DNA of 19,059 bases from an uncultured Oscillospiraceae bacterium (GCA_910587255.1 CAJUKT010000021.1:1-19059), one strand, 5' to 3'. Counted from the first letter of the stretch, positions 7,945 to 15,918 are shown. Notes: generated by a model not told the origin, from the letters alone. A program made the numbers and translations.

Positions 7945-9132
7945 ATGAAAAACCAATATCAAAAAACGATCTACGCCTGTTTTGCGGCGTACATCGTCCA
8001 GGCTGTTGTGAATAACTTCGTACCCCTGCTGTTCCTCACGTTCCAGGACAGCTACGGCATCCCCCTGTCCCAGATCACCATGCTGGTCACCCTCAACTTC
8101 GGCCTTCAGCTGTTGGTAGACCTGGCCTCGGTCAGCTTTGTGGACCGCATCGGCTACCGGGCCTCCATGGTGCTGGCCCATGCCCTGGCTGCCTTTGGGC
8201 TGATCTTGCTGGCTATTCTGCCGGAGCTGCTGCCCAGCCCGTTTGTGGGCATCCTACTGTCCGTATGCGTCTACGCCGTGGGCGGTGGGCTGCTGGAGGT
8301 GCTGGTCAGCCCGGTGGTGGAGGCTTGCCCCTCCGATCACAAAGAGCAGACCATGAGCCTGCTCCACTCCTTCTATTGCTGGGGCCACGTGGGGGTGGTG
8401 CTGGTGTCCACGGTGTTCTTTGCTTTGTTCGGGGTGGGGCACTGGCGGGTGCTGGCGCTGGCCTGGGCGCTGATCCCCCTGGGGAACATGATCGCCTTTA
8501 CCCGGGTGCCCATCGCGCCGCTGATGGAGGACGGACAGCGGGGCATGACCATCGGGGAGCTGGCGCGGCGGAAGGTGTTCTGGGTATTTTTGCTGATGAT
8601 GGTGTGCGCCGGGGCCAGTGAGCAGGGAGTGAGCCAATGGGCGTCCACTTTCGCGGAGAAAGGCCTGGGCGTGAGCAAGACGGTGGGCGACCTGGCCGGC
8701 CCCATGGCCTTTGCGGTACTGATGGGGACATCCCGGGCAATCTACGGAAAATATGGCGGCCGGCTGGATCTGGATCATTTCATGGCGGGCAGCGCCCTGC
8801 TGTGCGTGGCCTCCTACCTGTGCATTGCGCTGGTGCCCAGCCCAGTGGTGGGGCTGCTGGGGTGCGCGATGTGCGGCCTGTCGGTGGGCATTATGTGGCC
8901 GGGGACGTTCAGCAAGGCTCCAGCGGGCCTGCCCCGGGGTGGGACGGCTATGTTCGCGCTGATGGCCCTGGCGGGCGACCTGGGCTGCTCCGGCGGGCCC
9001 ACCCTGGTGGGCATGGTGTCCAGCGCCCTGGGGGACAACCTGAAACGAGGCATTTTGGCGGGGATCGTGTTTCCCGTGCTGCTGCTGGCGGGGCTGGCGC
9101 TCAGCCGGGGAAAGAAAACAGCGGAGAAATGA
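7945..9132 (+). CDS. MFS transporter
   Basis: This 395-residue, highly hydrophobic protein has about 12 membrane segments in two halves. A loop-2/3 motif (DRIGYRAS, residues 67-74) resembles the MFS A-motif, and VSPVVEACPSDHKEQTMSLL and HSFYCWGHVG mark segment 4-5. That pattern recalls sugar-type MFS permeases (FucP-like), but the substrate cannot be read from the sequence. GGAGG at 7931-7935 is 9 bases from ATG 7945; a GTG at 7936 would overlap the ribosome binding site region and is less likely. It is monocistronic, with a strong terminator after it. Confidence 0.88.
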   Translation: MKNQYQKTIYACFAAYIVQAVVNNFVPLLFLTFQDSYGIPLSQITMLVTLNFGLQLLVDLASVSFVDRIGYRASMVLAHALAAFGLILLAILPELLPSPFVGILLSVCVYAVGGGLLEVLVSPVVEACPSDHKEQTMSLLHSFYCWGHVGVVLVSTVFFALFGVGHWRVLALAWALIPLGNMIAFTRVPIAPLMEDGQRGMTIGELARRKVFWVFLLMMVCAGASEQGVSQWASTFAEKGLGVSKTVGDLAGPMAFAVLMGTSRAIYGKYGGRLDLDHFMAGSALLCVASYLCIALVPSPVVGLLGCAMCGLSVGIMWPGTFSKAPAGLPRGGTAMFALMALAGDLGCSGGPTLVGMVSSALGDNLKRGILAGIVFPVLLLAGLALSRGKKTAEK

Positions 9133-9237
9133 TTTAGCACTTTTGTAACATTTCTGTGCGAACTTCCGTAATGAAAACCCGCTATCCTAATCCTTGCAAG
9201 AGATGCTCTTTCTTTTTCATTCTATCCTCCATCCTCA

Positions 9238-9272
9238 GAACCGGGGCGTTGCCGCCCCGGTTCCTCTTTTTT
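9238..9272 (+). terminator. Rho-independent terminator of the MFS gene
   Basis: An 11-base perfect stem GAACCGGGGCG (9238-9248) / CGCCCCGGTTC (9253-9263), with a TTGC loop, is followed by CTC and six T (9267-9272). This is a classic plus-strand terminator. The T-run includes part of the stop codon of the minus-strand phosphoesterase gene. Nothing else is visible in 9133-9237. Confidence 0.88.
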
Positions 9273-10020
9273 ATTCGACCTGAGATATCTGCTCCCACTG
9301 GATCACAAACCGTTCATCGATCACCTGGTTCACATGGTAGTGACCGCAGAACCATTTGATGAACCGGCATCGCTGGCGCACCGTTTCCAGGAAGTCCGTC
9401 AGTTCGTCCGGCTGGTAGTGCCGGTTCATCCGCTGGGCAATACTGGTGGGGGCGCAGTGGGTGAGGACGCAGTCCACGCACCACCCTGCCCGCTCCAGAT
9501 TGGCCTCAGCCTTGGCGTACTCCGCCTCGTTGGGCATCTCCTCGGGCCACCAGGAGCGGCCCAGCACCCGGAACCGGGCGCCCATCCGCCGCAGCGTCCA
9601 GTACCGCCGCTCGAAGTCCGGGGCGGCGGGGTCGAGGATGCCGTCCTCAATGTCATGGGAGGCGGCCCCGCCCATGGTGAACCAGGTGAGCCCGCCGATG
9701 TCGAATACCTGGCCCCGCATCAGGTGGAGGACGTGGGGCCGCACCTCATGCACTCTGCCGCCGTGCCACCCCTTCTCCGGGTAGGCGCTGAGCAGGTCGA
9801 AGTTCTCGTGGTTGCCGCAGACGAAGAGGGTAGTGAAGGGCTTGGCCTCCAGCCAGTCCAGCTTGTGCCCGTCCGCCTGCTCCCCGGCCCATACGCCGCC
9901 GTGGTCGCCACAGATGATCATATAATCATCCCGATCCATCCCTTTCTGCGGGGGGAAATTCTTTGTGGTGAACCGCTGGAATTCGCCGTGGCAATCGCCC
10001 GTTACATATAGTTTACTCAT
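9271..10020 (-). CDS. Metallophosphoesterase coupled to recombinase
   Basis: This 249-residue calcineurin-like phosphoesterase has all metal-site motifs: GDCHG (D9, H11), ICGDHGG (D39), VCGNHE (N70, H71), LTHCAPT and WFCGHYH near the C-terminus. It should hydrolyse a phosphomonoester or diester with two metal ions; the substrate is unknown. The start at 10020 makes an ATGA overlap with the recombinase stop, with GGGAGGG 7 bases upstream, so it is translationally coupled to the recombinase. An alternative start 7 codons upstream would lie inside the recombinase gene. Pairing with a serine recombinase suggests that it travels with the mobile element, perhaps as cargo. Confidence 0.88.
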   Translation of the reverse strand: MSKLYVTGDCHGEFQRFTTKNFPPQKGMDRDDYMIICGDHGGVWAGEQADGHKLDWLEAKPFTTLFVCGNHENFDLLSAYPEKGWHGGRVHEVRPHVLHLMRGQVFDIGGLTWFTMGGAASHDIEDGILDPAAPDFERRYWTLRRMGARFRVLGRSWWPEEMPNEAEYAKAEANLERAGWCVDCVLTHCAPTSIAQRMNRHYQPDELTDFLETVRQRCRFIKWFCGHYHVNQVIDERFVIQWEQISQVE

Positions 10021-11666
10021 GCGCTGGCCCTCCCCACACATTCGATGATCTGCTCGATTTCCGTCCCATCCTTGAAGCGGATGGACAGCCGCTCCCGGTC
10101 CAGCACCCTGATGCTGCTGACCAGCTGCCGCACCGTATCGTCCCGGAACTCCCCGATGGAGCTGTCCGCGGCCTCCAGCGTCGCGGTGATAGTCCGTACC
10201 CGGCTGTCACGCCCGGACTCAGCGCCGCCCTCCCGCTCCAGCTCCCCCTTCCGGGCCAGCAGGGCCGACATGGCGGCGGTCACCTCCGTGATCCGGTCAT
10301 CGTACTCGGTGTTCTCCGGCCCGGCCTCCGCCGCCATGCGGAACAGTCTCATCTGCTCCTCCTGGAGCGCCCGCAGCTTGGTCTCCACTGCGGGCAGGGA
10401 GGTGCCGTCCCCTGCCCCCGCCAGGGCGGCGGCGACGCAGTCCGCCAGCGCCTGCCGCGCCGCCTGCTGCCGGAACATCTCGTTCATGGCGGCGGTGACG
10501 GCGGCGTGGATGTCCGGCTCCTCCAGGGTGGGGGCGCACTTGCAGACCTTCTTGCCATGTTCCAGCCGGTTGATGCACCGCCAGACGTAGCGTTTGTTGC
10601 CGCGGGGCATATAGGTCACCCGGCGGTAGGGGCTGCCGCACTCCCCGCACACCAGCAGCCCGCCCAGGGCATATTTGCCGCTGTACTTGCCTTGCTCGGT
10701 CTTGGCCTTGTCCGAGGTTTTTCGCAGGCTGGACCGCCGCGCCATCTCCTCCTGCACCCGCTGGAAGGTGGCCCGGTCGATGATGGCCGGGTGGGCGTTC
10801 TCCACGTAGTATTTGGGGAGCTGGCCCTCGTTTTTCACCTGCTGGCGGCTGAACAAGTCCAAGGTGAAGGTTTTCTGGAGGATAGCGTCGCCCATGTACT
10901 TCTCGTTTTGCAAAATGTGCCGCACCGTGTGGTCGCTCCACTGGGCGCCGCCCCGGGCGGTCTTGCAGCCGTCCGCCGTGAGGTCGCGGCAGATCTGGCC
11001 CACGCTCTGGCCCATCAGGTACCGGGCGAAGATGCGCCGCACCGTGGGGGCCTCCCCCTCGTCGATCTCCGGCTCCCCGTCCCCGCCCCTGCGATAGCCC
11101 AGGAAGTTGCTGAAATTGTAGTGGACGATGCCCTGCTTGAACCGGGCCCGGTGGCCCCACTGGATATTGGTGGACATGGACTCGCTCTCCGCCTGGGCCT
11201 GGCTCATCAGGAAGGTGAGGATCATCTCGTTGGCCATGTACAGGGTGTTGGTATTCTCCTTCTCGAAATACACCCCCACGCCGCATTTTTTCAGCCTGCG
11301 GATGTATTCCAGCCCGTCCAGGGTGTTGCGGCAGAACCGGGACACGGACTTGGTGATCACCAGGTCGATCTTGCCCTTCTCCGCGTCCCGGATCATTTTA
11401 TTGAACTGGGCGCGCTTCTTGGTGGAGGTGCCGGTGATCCCCTCGTCGGCGTACAGGCGAACCATCGTCCAGCCCTCGGTGTCGGCGATGCGCTGGGTGT
11501 AATACTCCATCTGGGCGGTGAAGCTGGTCTGCTGCTCCTCACTGCCGGTGGACACCCGGCAGTAGGGGGCCACCCGGAGGTGTTGCTTGCGGATGTCCTT
11601 CTGCGTATATTTGGGATCCGCTGGGGTGACGGCGACCTTTTTCGGGGCTCTTACCGCAGCGTTCAT
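10017..11666 (-). CDS. Large serine recombinase
   Basis: This 549-residue site-specific recombinase has an N-terminal resolvase domain with catalytic Ser39 in YCRVSTGSEEQQTS and the SRFCRN motif at 109-114. A recombinase domain follows (NEKYMGD region near 254-260), then a zinc ribbon with C340, C343, C364 and C375 (CGECGSPYRR ... CINR ... VCKC) and a coiled-coil tail rich in Glu, Arg and Ala. Large serine recombinases integrate and excise phages, ICEs and transposons such as Tn5397 or Tn4451. ATG 11666 follows AAGGAGGAG by 5 bases. The frame is also open upstream to 12137, which joins it to a ParB-like domain; I treat that as a junction (separate entry). Confidence 0.9.
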   Translation of the reverse strand: MNAAVRAPKKVAVTPADPKYTQKDIRKQHLRVAPYCRVSTGSEEQQTSFTAQMEYYTQRIADTEGWTMVRLYADEGITGTSTKKRAQFNKMIRDAEKGKIDLVITKSVSRFCRNTLDGLEYIRRLKKCGVGVYFEKENTNTLYMANEMILTFLMSQAQAESESMSTNIQWGHRARFKQGIVHYNFSNFLGYRRGGDGEPEIDEGEAPTVRRIFARYLMGQSVGQICRDLTADGCKTARGGAQWSDHTVRHILQNEKYMGDAILQKTFTLDLFSRQQVKNEGQLPKYYVENAHPAIIDRATFQRVQEEMARRSSLRKTSDKAKTEQGKYSGKYALGGLLVCGECGSPYRRVTYMPRGNKRYVWRCINRLEHGKKVCKCAPTLEEPDIHAAVTAAMNEMFRQQAARQALADCVAAALAGAGDGTSLPAVETKLRALQEEQMRLFRMAAEAGPENTEYDDRITEVTAAMSALLARKGELEREGGAESGRDSRVRTITATLEAADSSIGEFRDDTVRQLVSSIRVLDRERLSIRFKDGTEIEQIIECVGRASA

Positions 11667-11669
11667 GCG

Positions 11670-12137
11670 CTCTCCTCCTTCGTTTCTGTGATGATCTGGC
11701 CGTTGACAGTCTGTAGGGGTGTAACTTTTCGATGAATTCACCGAAAGGTCTGTGCGGCACCCTTGGTTCGTCCTTGCCCTGGCTTCAATCTCTGGTTTCA
11801 GCTTCAGTGCGATCTGGCCCAACTCCCACTTGTCCAAATTGCGGCGGCCCTTCTGCGTGTCCAGCGCCCACTGCTTTGCTTCCAGCAGATCAGCGAAGGA
11901 AAACACCTTCATCGTGAACGACAGGCTGTGCTTTTCGCAGATTCGGAAACGATTGTGGCCGTCAACGATGACCATATCCTCGTTAACGATGATGGGAGCG
12001 TAGCAGCCGTTTTCTAGAATATCTCCCTCTAACGCAGAAAACTGCTCTCCGCTTAACGGCGGGAGCAGTTGTTCCATCTCCGGCAGAACGACAGGGGTGC
12101 GCTCAGAGCTGCTGTATTCAGTTTTTGTGTTTTGCAT
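11670..12137 (-). CDS. ParB-like N-terminal domain, 3'-truncated, fused in frame
   Basis: ATG 12137, with GGAG 7 bases upstream, opens a ParB/Srx-fold domain. EQFSALEGDILENGCYAPII and MVIVDGHNRFRICEKH (55-70) match the ParB box region, then FADLLEAKQWALDTQKGRRN and LDKWELGQIALKLKPEI follow. Homologs normally continue with a helix-turn-helix segment; here similarity ends about SKSYTPTD (residue 143). The next 14 codons look like recombinase leader DNA, after which the frame runs without a stop into the serine recombinase to make a 706-residue reading frame ending at 10017. It is most likely a truncated ParB-like gene; a true fusion protein is possible. Residues past 143 are not ParB. Confidence 0.7.
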
Positions 12138-12258
12138 CGTACATCTCCTTCAGTTTGATTTTGCGGGCATCGCCGTAAATTGCCGTTCTACCCAATTCGT
12201 TTCCTGACAGGCAACCCTGCTCGGCGCTGTGTCGTATGGCTTCCCTTGGCCCGCTCCC
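12118..12258 (-). pseudogene. C-terminal remnant of an unknown gene upstream of ParB
   Basis: A 46-codon open frame, bounded upstream by TGA at 12259-12261, contains GCLSGNELGRTAIYGDARKI and ends KEMYDAKHKN at TGA 12118. It overlaps the first 20 bases of the ParB-like gene, and the ParB ribosome binding site (AAGGAGATG) is inside it, as in a coupled operon. No start codon with a ribosome binding site is visible in the frame, so this looks like the 3' end of a gene whose 5' part was lost where the 12269-12402 palindrome begins. I do not recognise the family. Confidence 0.45.
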
Positions 12259-12268
12259 TCAAACTGAG

Positions 12269-12402
12269 ATCATGACAGGCTTCCCCGAAAAAGTATCCGA
12301 TTGGACGGTCATTTACTTGTACCCCAGACACAAAACCGTGCCTGGGGTACAGCGATAAGCCTATAAATGATATCCAATCCCTTTCGGGAAAGCCTGTTAT
12401 AA
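12269..12402. repeat. 134-base imperfect palindrome
   Basis: The outer arms ACAGGCTTCCCCGAAA (12275-12290) and TTTCGGGAAAGCCTGT (12382-12397) pair at 15 of 16 positions. Inside them, ATTGGA/TCCAAT and TCATTTA/TAAATGA segments pair with small bulges. The centre is a 10-base stem TGTACCCCAG (12318-12327) / CTGGGGTACA (12342-12351), extended by CAC/GTG. One side has a bulge of about 12 bases. The whole folds as a long rod on either strand. It may be a MITE-like element, an IS end, or a structured RNA made from the promoter at 12451-12479. Confidence 0.75.
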
Positions 12403-12450
12403 TAGAAATCGATTAAAACACTATTTCCCCAATTCATTGCTGCATGATAT

Positions 12451-12479
12451 AGTATAACTCCGACTGTGATGCGTGTCAA
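12451..12479 (-). promoter_or_regulatory. Near-consensus minus-strand promoter
   Basis: TTGACA (-35, 12474-12479), exactly 17 bases, then TATACT (-10, 12451-12456) are read on the minus strand. Transcription would start near 12444 and pass through the palindrome at 12402-12269, the coding remnant and then the ParB-like and recombinase genes. It is the best core promoter in the window. It stands divergent to the pst promoter, about 80 bases away. Confidence 0.75.
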
Positions 12480-12534
12480 GGAGGATTTGAGGAAAATCTT
12501 GGATTCACTGATGCGCCTAAATGCTACGAAAGAA

Positions 12535-12590
12535 TTTTACCTCAATTTTACAATACTTGTCTTTTGATTTTTACATGATAGCAGTATTCT
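12535..12590 (+). promoter_or_regulatory. Pho-box-like direct repeats and pstS promoter
   Basis: Four hexamers start exactly 11 bases apart: TTTTAC (12535), TTTTAC (12546), TTGTCT (12557) and TTTTTA (12568). This is the geometry of PhoP binding sites in Bacillus (TTAACA-like repeats with 5-base spacers). A -10-like TATTCT at 12585-12590 follows by 11 bases, and there is no separate -35, as expected for an activator-dependent promoter. Activation by the phosphorylated PhoB encoded in this operon under phosphate limitation is inference. Confidence 0.65.
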
Positions 12591-12627
12591 TCTCTCGTAC
12601 CCAAAAGTCGAAAGGAGAAATTTGAAG

Positions 12628-13434
12628 ATGAAAAAATTCGCAAGTCTTATGCTGGCCTCTGTGCTGGTTCTGACGGTCATGGCGGGATGTTCCCAGAAAG
12701 CCTCCGGCACCGTCACCACTGATGGCTCCACCTCCATGGAGAAGGTGATCGGTGCGCTGGGTGAGGCGTTTGAGGCGCAGAACAAGAATGTGACCTTCAC
12801 CTACAACCCCACCGGCTCCGGCTCCGGCATTCAGGCAGTCTTGGAGGGGCGCTGCGATATCGGCCTCAGCAGCCGCAACCTGAAGGCGGAAGAATCCGCC
12901 CAGGGCCTGACCGGGACGGTGCTGGCCTATGACGGCATTGCGGTGATCGTCAACCCCGACAACCCCGTTTCTGATCTCGATGTGGACACCATCGCCAAAA
13001 TCTTTACCGGCGAAATTACCAACTGGAAAGATATGGGTGGAAACGACGCAGAGATTGTCCTGATTGGCCGAGAGGCGGGCAGTGGAACCAGGGACGGCTT
13101 TGAATCCATCACCGGCACGGCGGACAACTGCCAGTACCGCCAGGAGCTGACCTCCACCGGTGATGTGATCACCGCCGTGTCCCAAAACCCGGATGCCATC
13201 GGCTACGCATCCCTCGCCTCCATCAAGGACACCGTGCGGGCCGTCACAGTAGGCGGCGTGGCCCCCACAGAGGATACGGTGAAGGACGGCAGCTATGTCA
13301 TTCAGCGGCCCTTTGTCCTGGTCACAAAAACGGACACTCCCCTTTCGGAAGCGGCTCAGAAGTTCTTCGACTTCGCAATCTCTCCTGACGCTGCGGGGCT
13401 GATCTCCGGTGCGGGCGCTGTGGCGGCAAATTGA
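12628..13434 (+). CDS. pstS: Phosphate ABC transporter substrate-binding lipoprotein
   Basis: This 268-residue protein has a lipoprotein signal (LTVMAGC, lipidated C21), so it is anchored outside the membrane. Phosphate-contact loops typical of PstS are seen: DGSTSM (32-37), PTGSGSG (61-67), IGLSSR (78-83) and REAGSGTR (148-155). It delivers phosphate to PstCA. AAGGAG (12612-12617) is 10 bases before ATG 12628; an in-frame TTG at 12622 is a closer alternative and adds two residues. It is the first gene of the pst-pho operon, behind Pho-box-like repeats. The protein is slightly short for the family but complete. Confidence 0.95.
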   Translation: MKKFASLMLASVLVLTVMAGCSQKASGTVTTDGSTSMEKVIGALGEAFEAQNKNVTFTYNPTGSGSGIQAVLEGRCDIGLSSRNLKAEESAQGLTGTVLAYDGIAVIVNPDNPVSDLDVDTIAKIFTGEITNWKDMGGNDAEIVLIGREAGSGTRDGFESITGTADNCQYRQELTSTGDVITAVSQNPDAIGYASLASIKDTVRAVTVGGVAPTEDTVKDGSYVIQRPFVLVTKTDTPLSEAAQKFFDFAISPDAAGLISGAGAVAAN

Positions 13435-13436
13435 CG

Positions 13437-14306
13437 ATGGAACGAAAAAAGCAACTGCTGGAAACCGCAGTCCACGGGGTATTCCTGATGCTGGGGCTGG
13501 TCACGGTGGGCTGTGTACTGCTGATCACCGCCTATCTGGTGGCCTCCGGCATCCCCGCCATCCGACAGATCGGGCTTATGCCCTTTCTGCTGGGTGACTC
13601 CTGGGAATCCACCGCCGCACAGCCCTCATACGGCATCCTCCCGTTCATTCTCACCAGCATTTACGGCACGGCGGGCGCTATCCTGTTCGGTGTCCCGGTA
13701 GGATTTTTCGCAGCGGTTTATTTGGCAAAGCTGGCTCCAACCCAGGTAAAATCCTTCGTCGGTGCCGCTGTCAGTCTCCTGGCGGGTATTCCTTCCGTGG
13801 TATACGGTCTGGTGGGGATGCTGGTGCTTGTGCCGGGCATCCGGGCGCTGTTCCATGTGCCGGATGGGGCCAGCCTGCTGGCGGCAATCATTGTCCTGGC
13901 AATCATGATCCTGCCCTCTATCATCAAGGTATCCATTACGGCGCTGGAGGCAGTACCGAAGGAGTACGAGGACGCATCCCTGGCCCTTGGTGCGACCCCG
14001 ATAGAAACCTATTTCCGGGTATCTGTCCCTGCGGCGCGAAGCGGCATCGCAGCGGCAGTGGTGTTGGGGGTGGGGCGGGCCATCGGGGAGGCCATGGCGG
14101 TGATGATGGTGTCCGGCAACGCGGCCAATATGCCCTCGCTGTTTGAAAGTGTCCGCTTCCTCACCACGGCGGTATCCAGTGAAATGTCCTATTCCAGCGG
14201 CCTGCAAAGGCAAGCCCTGTTCTCCATCGCGCTGGTGCTGTTCCTGTTCATTATGCTGATCAACGCCGCGCTGAATTTCTTCCTCAAGAGGGACAAGGAG
14301 GGGTAA
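13437..14306 (+). CDS. pstC: Phosphate ABC transporter permease PstC
   Basis: This 289-residue integral membrane protein has about six helices, beginning with VFLMLGLVTVGCVLLITAYL. The permease EAA loop that docks with the ATPase is seen as EAVPKEYEDASLALGATPIE, and GIPSVVYGLVGM is the usual PstC/PstA motif. It forms the channel with PstA. ATG 13437 is two bases after the pstS stop with no strong Shine-Dalgarno site, so translation probably depends on coupling to pstS; a TTG at 13431 overlapping the stop is an alternative. Confidence 0.95.
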   Translation: MERKKQLLETAVHGVFLMLGLVTVGCVLLITAYLVASGIPAIRQIGLMPFLLGDSWESTAAQPSYGILPFILTSIYGTAGAILFGVPVGFFAAVYLAKLAPTQVKSFVGAAVSLLAGIPSVVYGLVGMLVLVPGIRALFHVPDGASLLAAIIVLAIMILPSIIKVSITALEAVPKEYEDASLALGATPIETYFRVSVPAARSGIAAAVVLGVGRAIGEAMAVMMVSGNAANMPSLFESVRFLTTAVSSEMSYSSGLQRQALFSIALVLFLFIMLINAALNFFLKRDKEG

Positions 14307-15166
14307 TGATGTTGGATAGAGCAATTTCCCCGTCCCGGAGGGCTTATACGGTTGCGATGAAGCTGCTGTGTATCCTGTCGGCCCTGTTGGTGTGCGCCCT
14401 GACGCTGTTTCTCGTGGGCTATGTGCTGGCGGCGGGCCTCCCCAATCTGACCTGGGAGCTGTTGACCACGAAGCCCAGCTATCTGTCGGACACCATCGGC
14501 ATCCTGCCGGATATTCTGAACACCGTCTACATCATCCTCGCCGCCCTGCTGATCGTCCTGCCCATAGGGACGGGGGCGGCGGTCTACCTGACCGAGTACG
14601 CCGCGAATCAGCGTCTGGTGTCCGCCATCGAATATGCGGCGGAAACCCTCTCCGGCATCCCCTCCATCATCTACGGCCTTGTGGGGATGCTGGTATTTAC
14701 CGGCGTGTTCGGGACTTCTCTGTTGGCTGGTGCGCTGACCCTGGTGATTATGAACCTGCCGACCGTCATGCGAACGATCCAGGAGAGCTTGAGAACGGTG
14801 CCGCAGAGCTACCGCGAGGGGGCCTTTGGCCTGGGAGCCGGGAAGTGGCGGGTCATCCGCACCGTGGTACTGCCTGGGTGCGCGGACGGCATCATCACCG
14901 GCTGTATCCTGTCGGTGGGGCGCATTTTGGGGGAATCGGCGGCGCTGCTGTTTACGGCGGGCTTTGCCCATGCGCTGAACGGCCTGTTTACCGGGCTGAC
15001 CAGTCCGGGGGCCACCCTCACCGTGGCGCTGTATGTCTACGCGAAGGAGCAGGGAGAGTTTGGCGTAGCCTTTGCCATCGCCGCGATCCTGATGCTCCTG
15101 ACGCTGGCGGTCAACCTGACTGCCGCCTTGGTGGGCCGCTGCTTCAAGAAAAGGAGGGCGCTATGA
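14306..15166 (+). CDS. pstA: Phosphate ABC transporter permease PstA
   Basis: This 286-residue partner permease has six predicted helices, with GIPSIIYGLVGMLVF and the EAA loop RTVPQSYREGAFGLGAGKWR. The first ATG shares one base with the pstC stop (TAATG); a second ATG follows at 14309, better spaced from GGAGG at 14297-14301, so the mature start could be either. It ends in an ATGA overlap with pstB. It is complete and of normal length. Confidence 0.95.
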   Translation: MMLDRAISPSRRAYTVAMKLLCILSALLVCALTLFLVGYVLAAGLPNLTWELLTTKPSYLSDTIGILPDILNTVYIILAALLIVLPIGTGAAVYLTEYAANQRLVSAIEYAAETLSGIPSIIYGLVGMLVFTGVFGTSLLAGALTLVIMNLPTVMRTIQESLRTVPQSYREGAFGLGAGKWRVIRTVVLPGCADGIITGCILSVGRILGESAALLFTAGFAHALNGLFTGLTSPGATLTVALYVYAKEQGEFGVAFAIAAILMLLTLAVNLTAALVGRCFKKRRAL

Positions 15167-15918
15167 ACAACGCAATTACCGCAAAAAATCTATGCCTGTG
15201 GTACGGCGGCGCCCAGGCATTGAAAAATATCAATATCCAGATTCCAGAGAACAACATCACCGCTCTGATCGGCCCTTCCGGCTGCGGAAAGTCCACTTTT
15301 CTGAAAACGCTGAACCGCATGAATGATCTGATCCCCAGCGTCAGGATTACCGGAGAGGTACGGTATCAAGATACGGACATTTTCGCTCCCGGACTGGATG
15401 TGAACGCTCTGCGTAAGGAGATCGGCATGGTGTTCCAGAAGCCCAACCCCTTCCCCATGAGCATCTATGACAACATTGCCTACGGCCCCCGCACGCACGG
15501 TGTCAAAAACAAAGCCAAGCTGGATGAACTTGTGGAGCAGTCCCTCCGGGGGGCGGCCATTTGGGACGAGGTGAAGGACCGGCTGAAAAAGAACGCCTTG
15601 GGCCTGTCCGGGGGCCAGCAGCAGCGGCTTTGCATCGCCCGCGCCCTGGCCGTGGAGCCCAAGGTGCTGCTGATGGACGAACCCACCAGCGCCCTGGACC
15701 CCATTTCCACCTCAAAAATTGAGGAGCTTGCAATGGGGCTGAAAGAGCGGTACACTATTGTTATCGTGACCCACAATATGCAGCAGGCGGTGCGCATTTC
15801 CGACCGCACAGCGTTCTTCCTGCTGGGGGAGCTGATCGAGTGCGGAGAAACGGAAAAGCTGTTTTCTCAGCCGGAAAATCAGCGCACGGAGGACTACATC
15901 ACAGGGAGGTTTGGGTAA
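15163..15918 (+). CDS. pstB: Phosphate ABC transporter ATPase PstB
   Basis: This 251-residue ABC ATPase has Walker A GPSGCGKST (37-45), the Q-loop in VFQKPNPFPMSIYDNIAYG (90-108), signature LSGGQQQR (148-155), Walker B VLLMDEPTSALDP (168-180) and the H-loop TH (203-204). The FQKPNPFPMSIYDN block is typical of PstB rather than of other importers. It powers phosphate uptake through PstCA. ATG 15163 overlaps the pstA stop by 4 bases and follows AAGGAGGG. The frame is open far upstream of this ATG, but that stretch is pstA in another frame and is not PstB. Confidence 0.97.
   Translation: MNNAITAKNLCLWYGGAQALKNINIQIPENNITALIGPSGCGKSTFLKTLNRMNDLIPSVRITGEVRYQDTDIFAPGLDVNALRKEIGMVFQKPNPFPMSIYDNIAYGPRTHGVKNKAKLDELVEQSLRGAAIWDEVKDRLKKNALGLSGGQQQRLCIARALAVEPKVLLMDEPTSALDPISTSKIEELAMGLKERYTIVIVTHNMQQAVRISDRTAFFLLGELIECGETEKLFSQPENQRTEDYITGRFG

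Noticed and set aside
14368..15162. Long in-frame upstream extension of pstB
   Set aside because: It is pstA read in another frame; PstB has a conserved N-terminus at ATG 15163 with a ribosome binding site.
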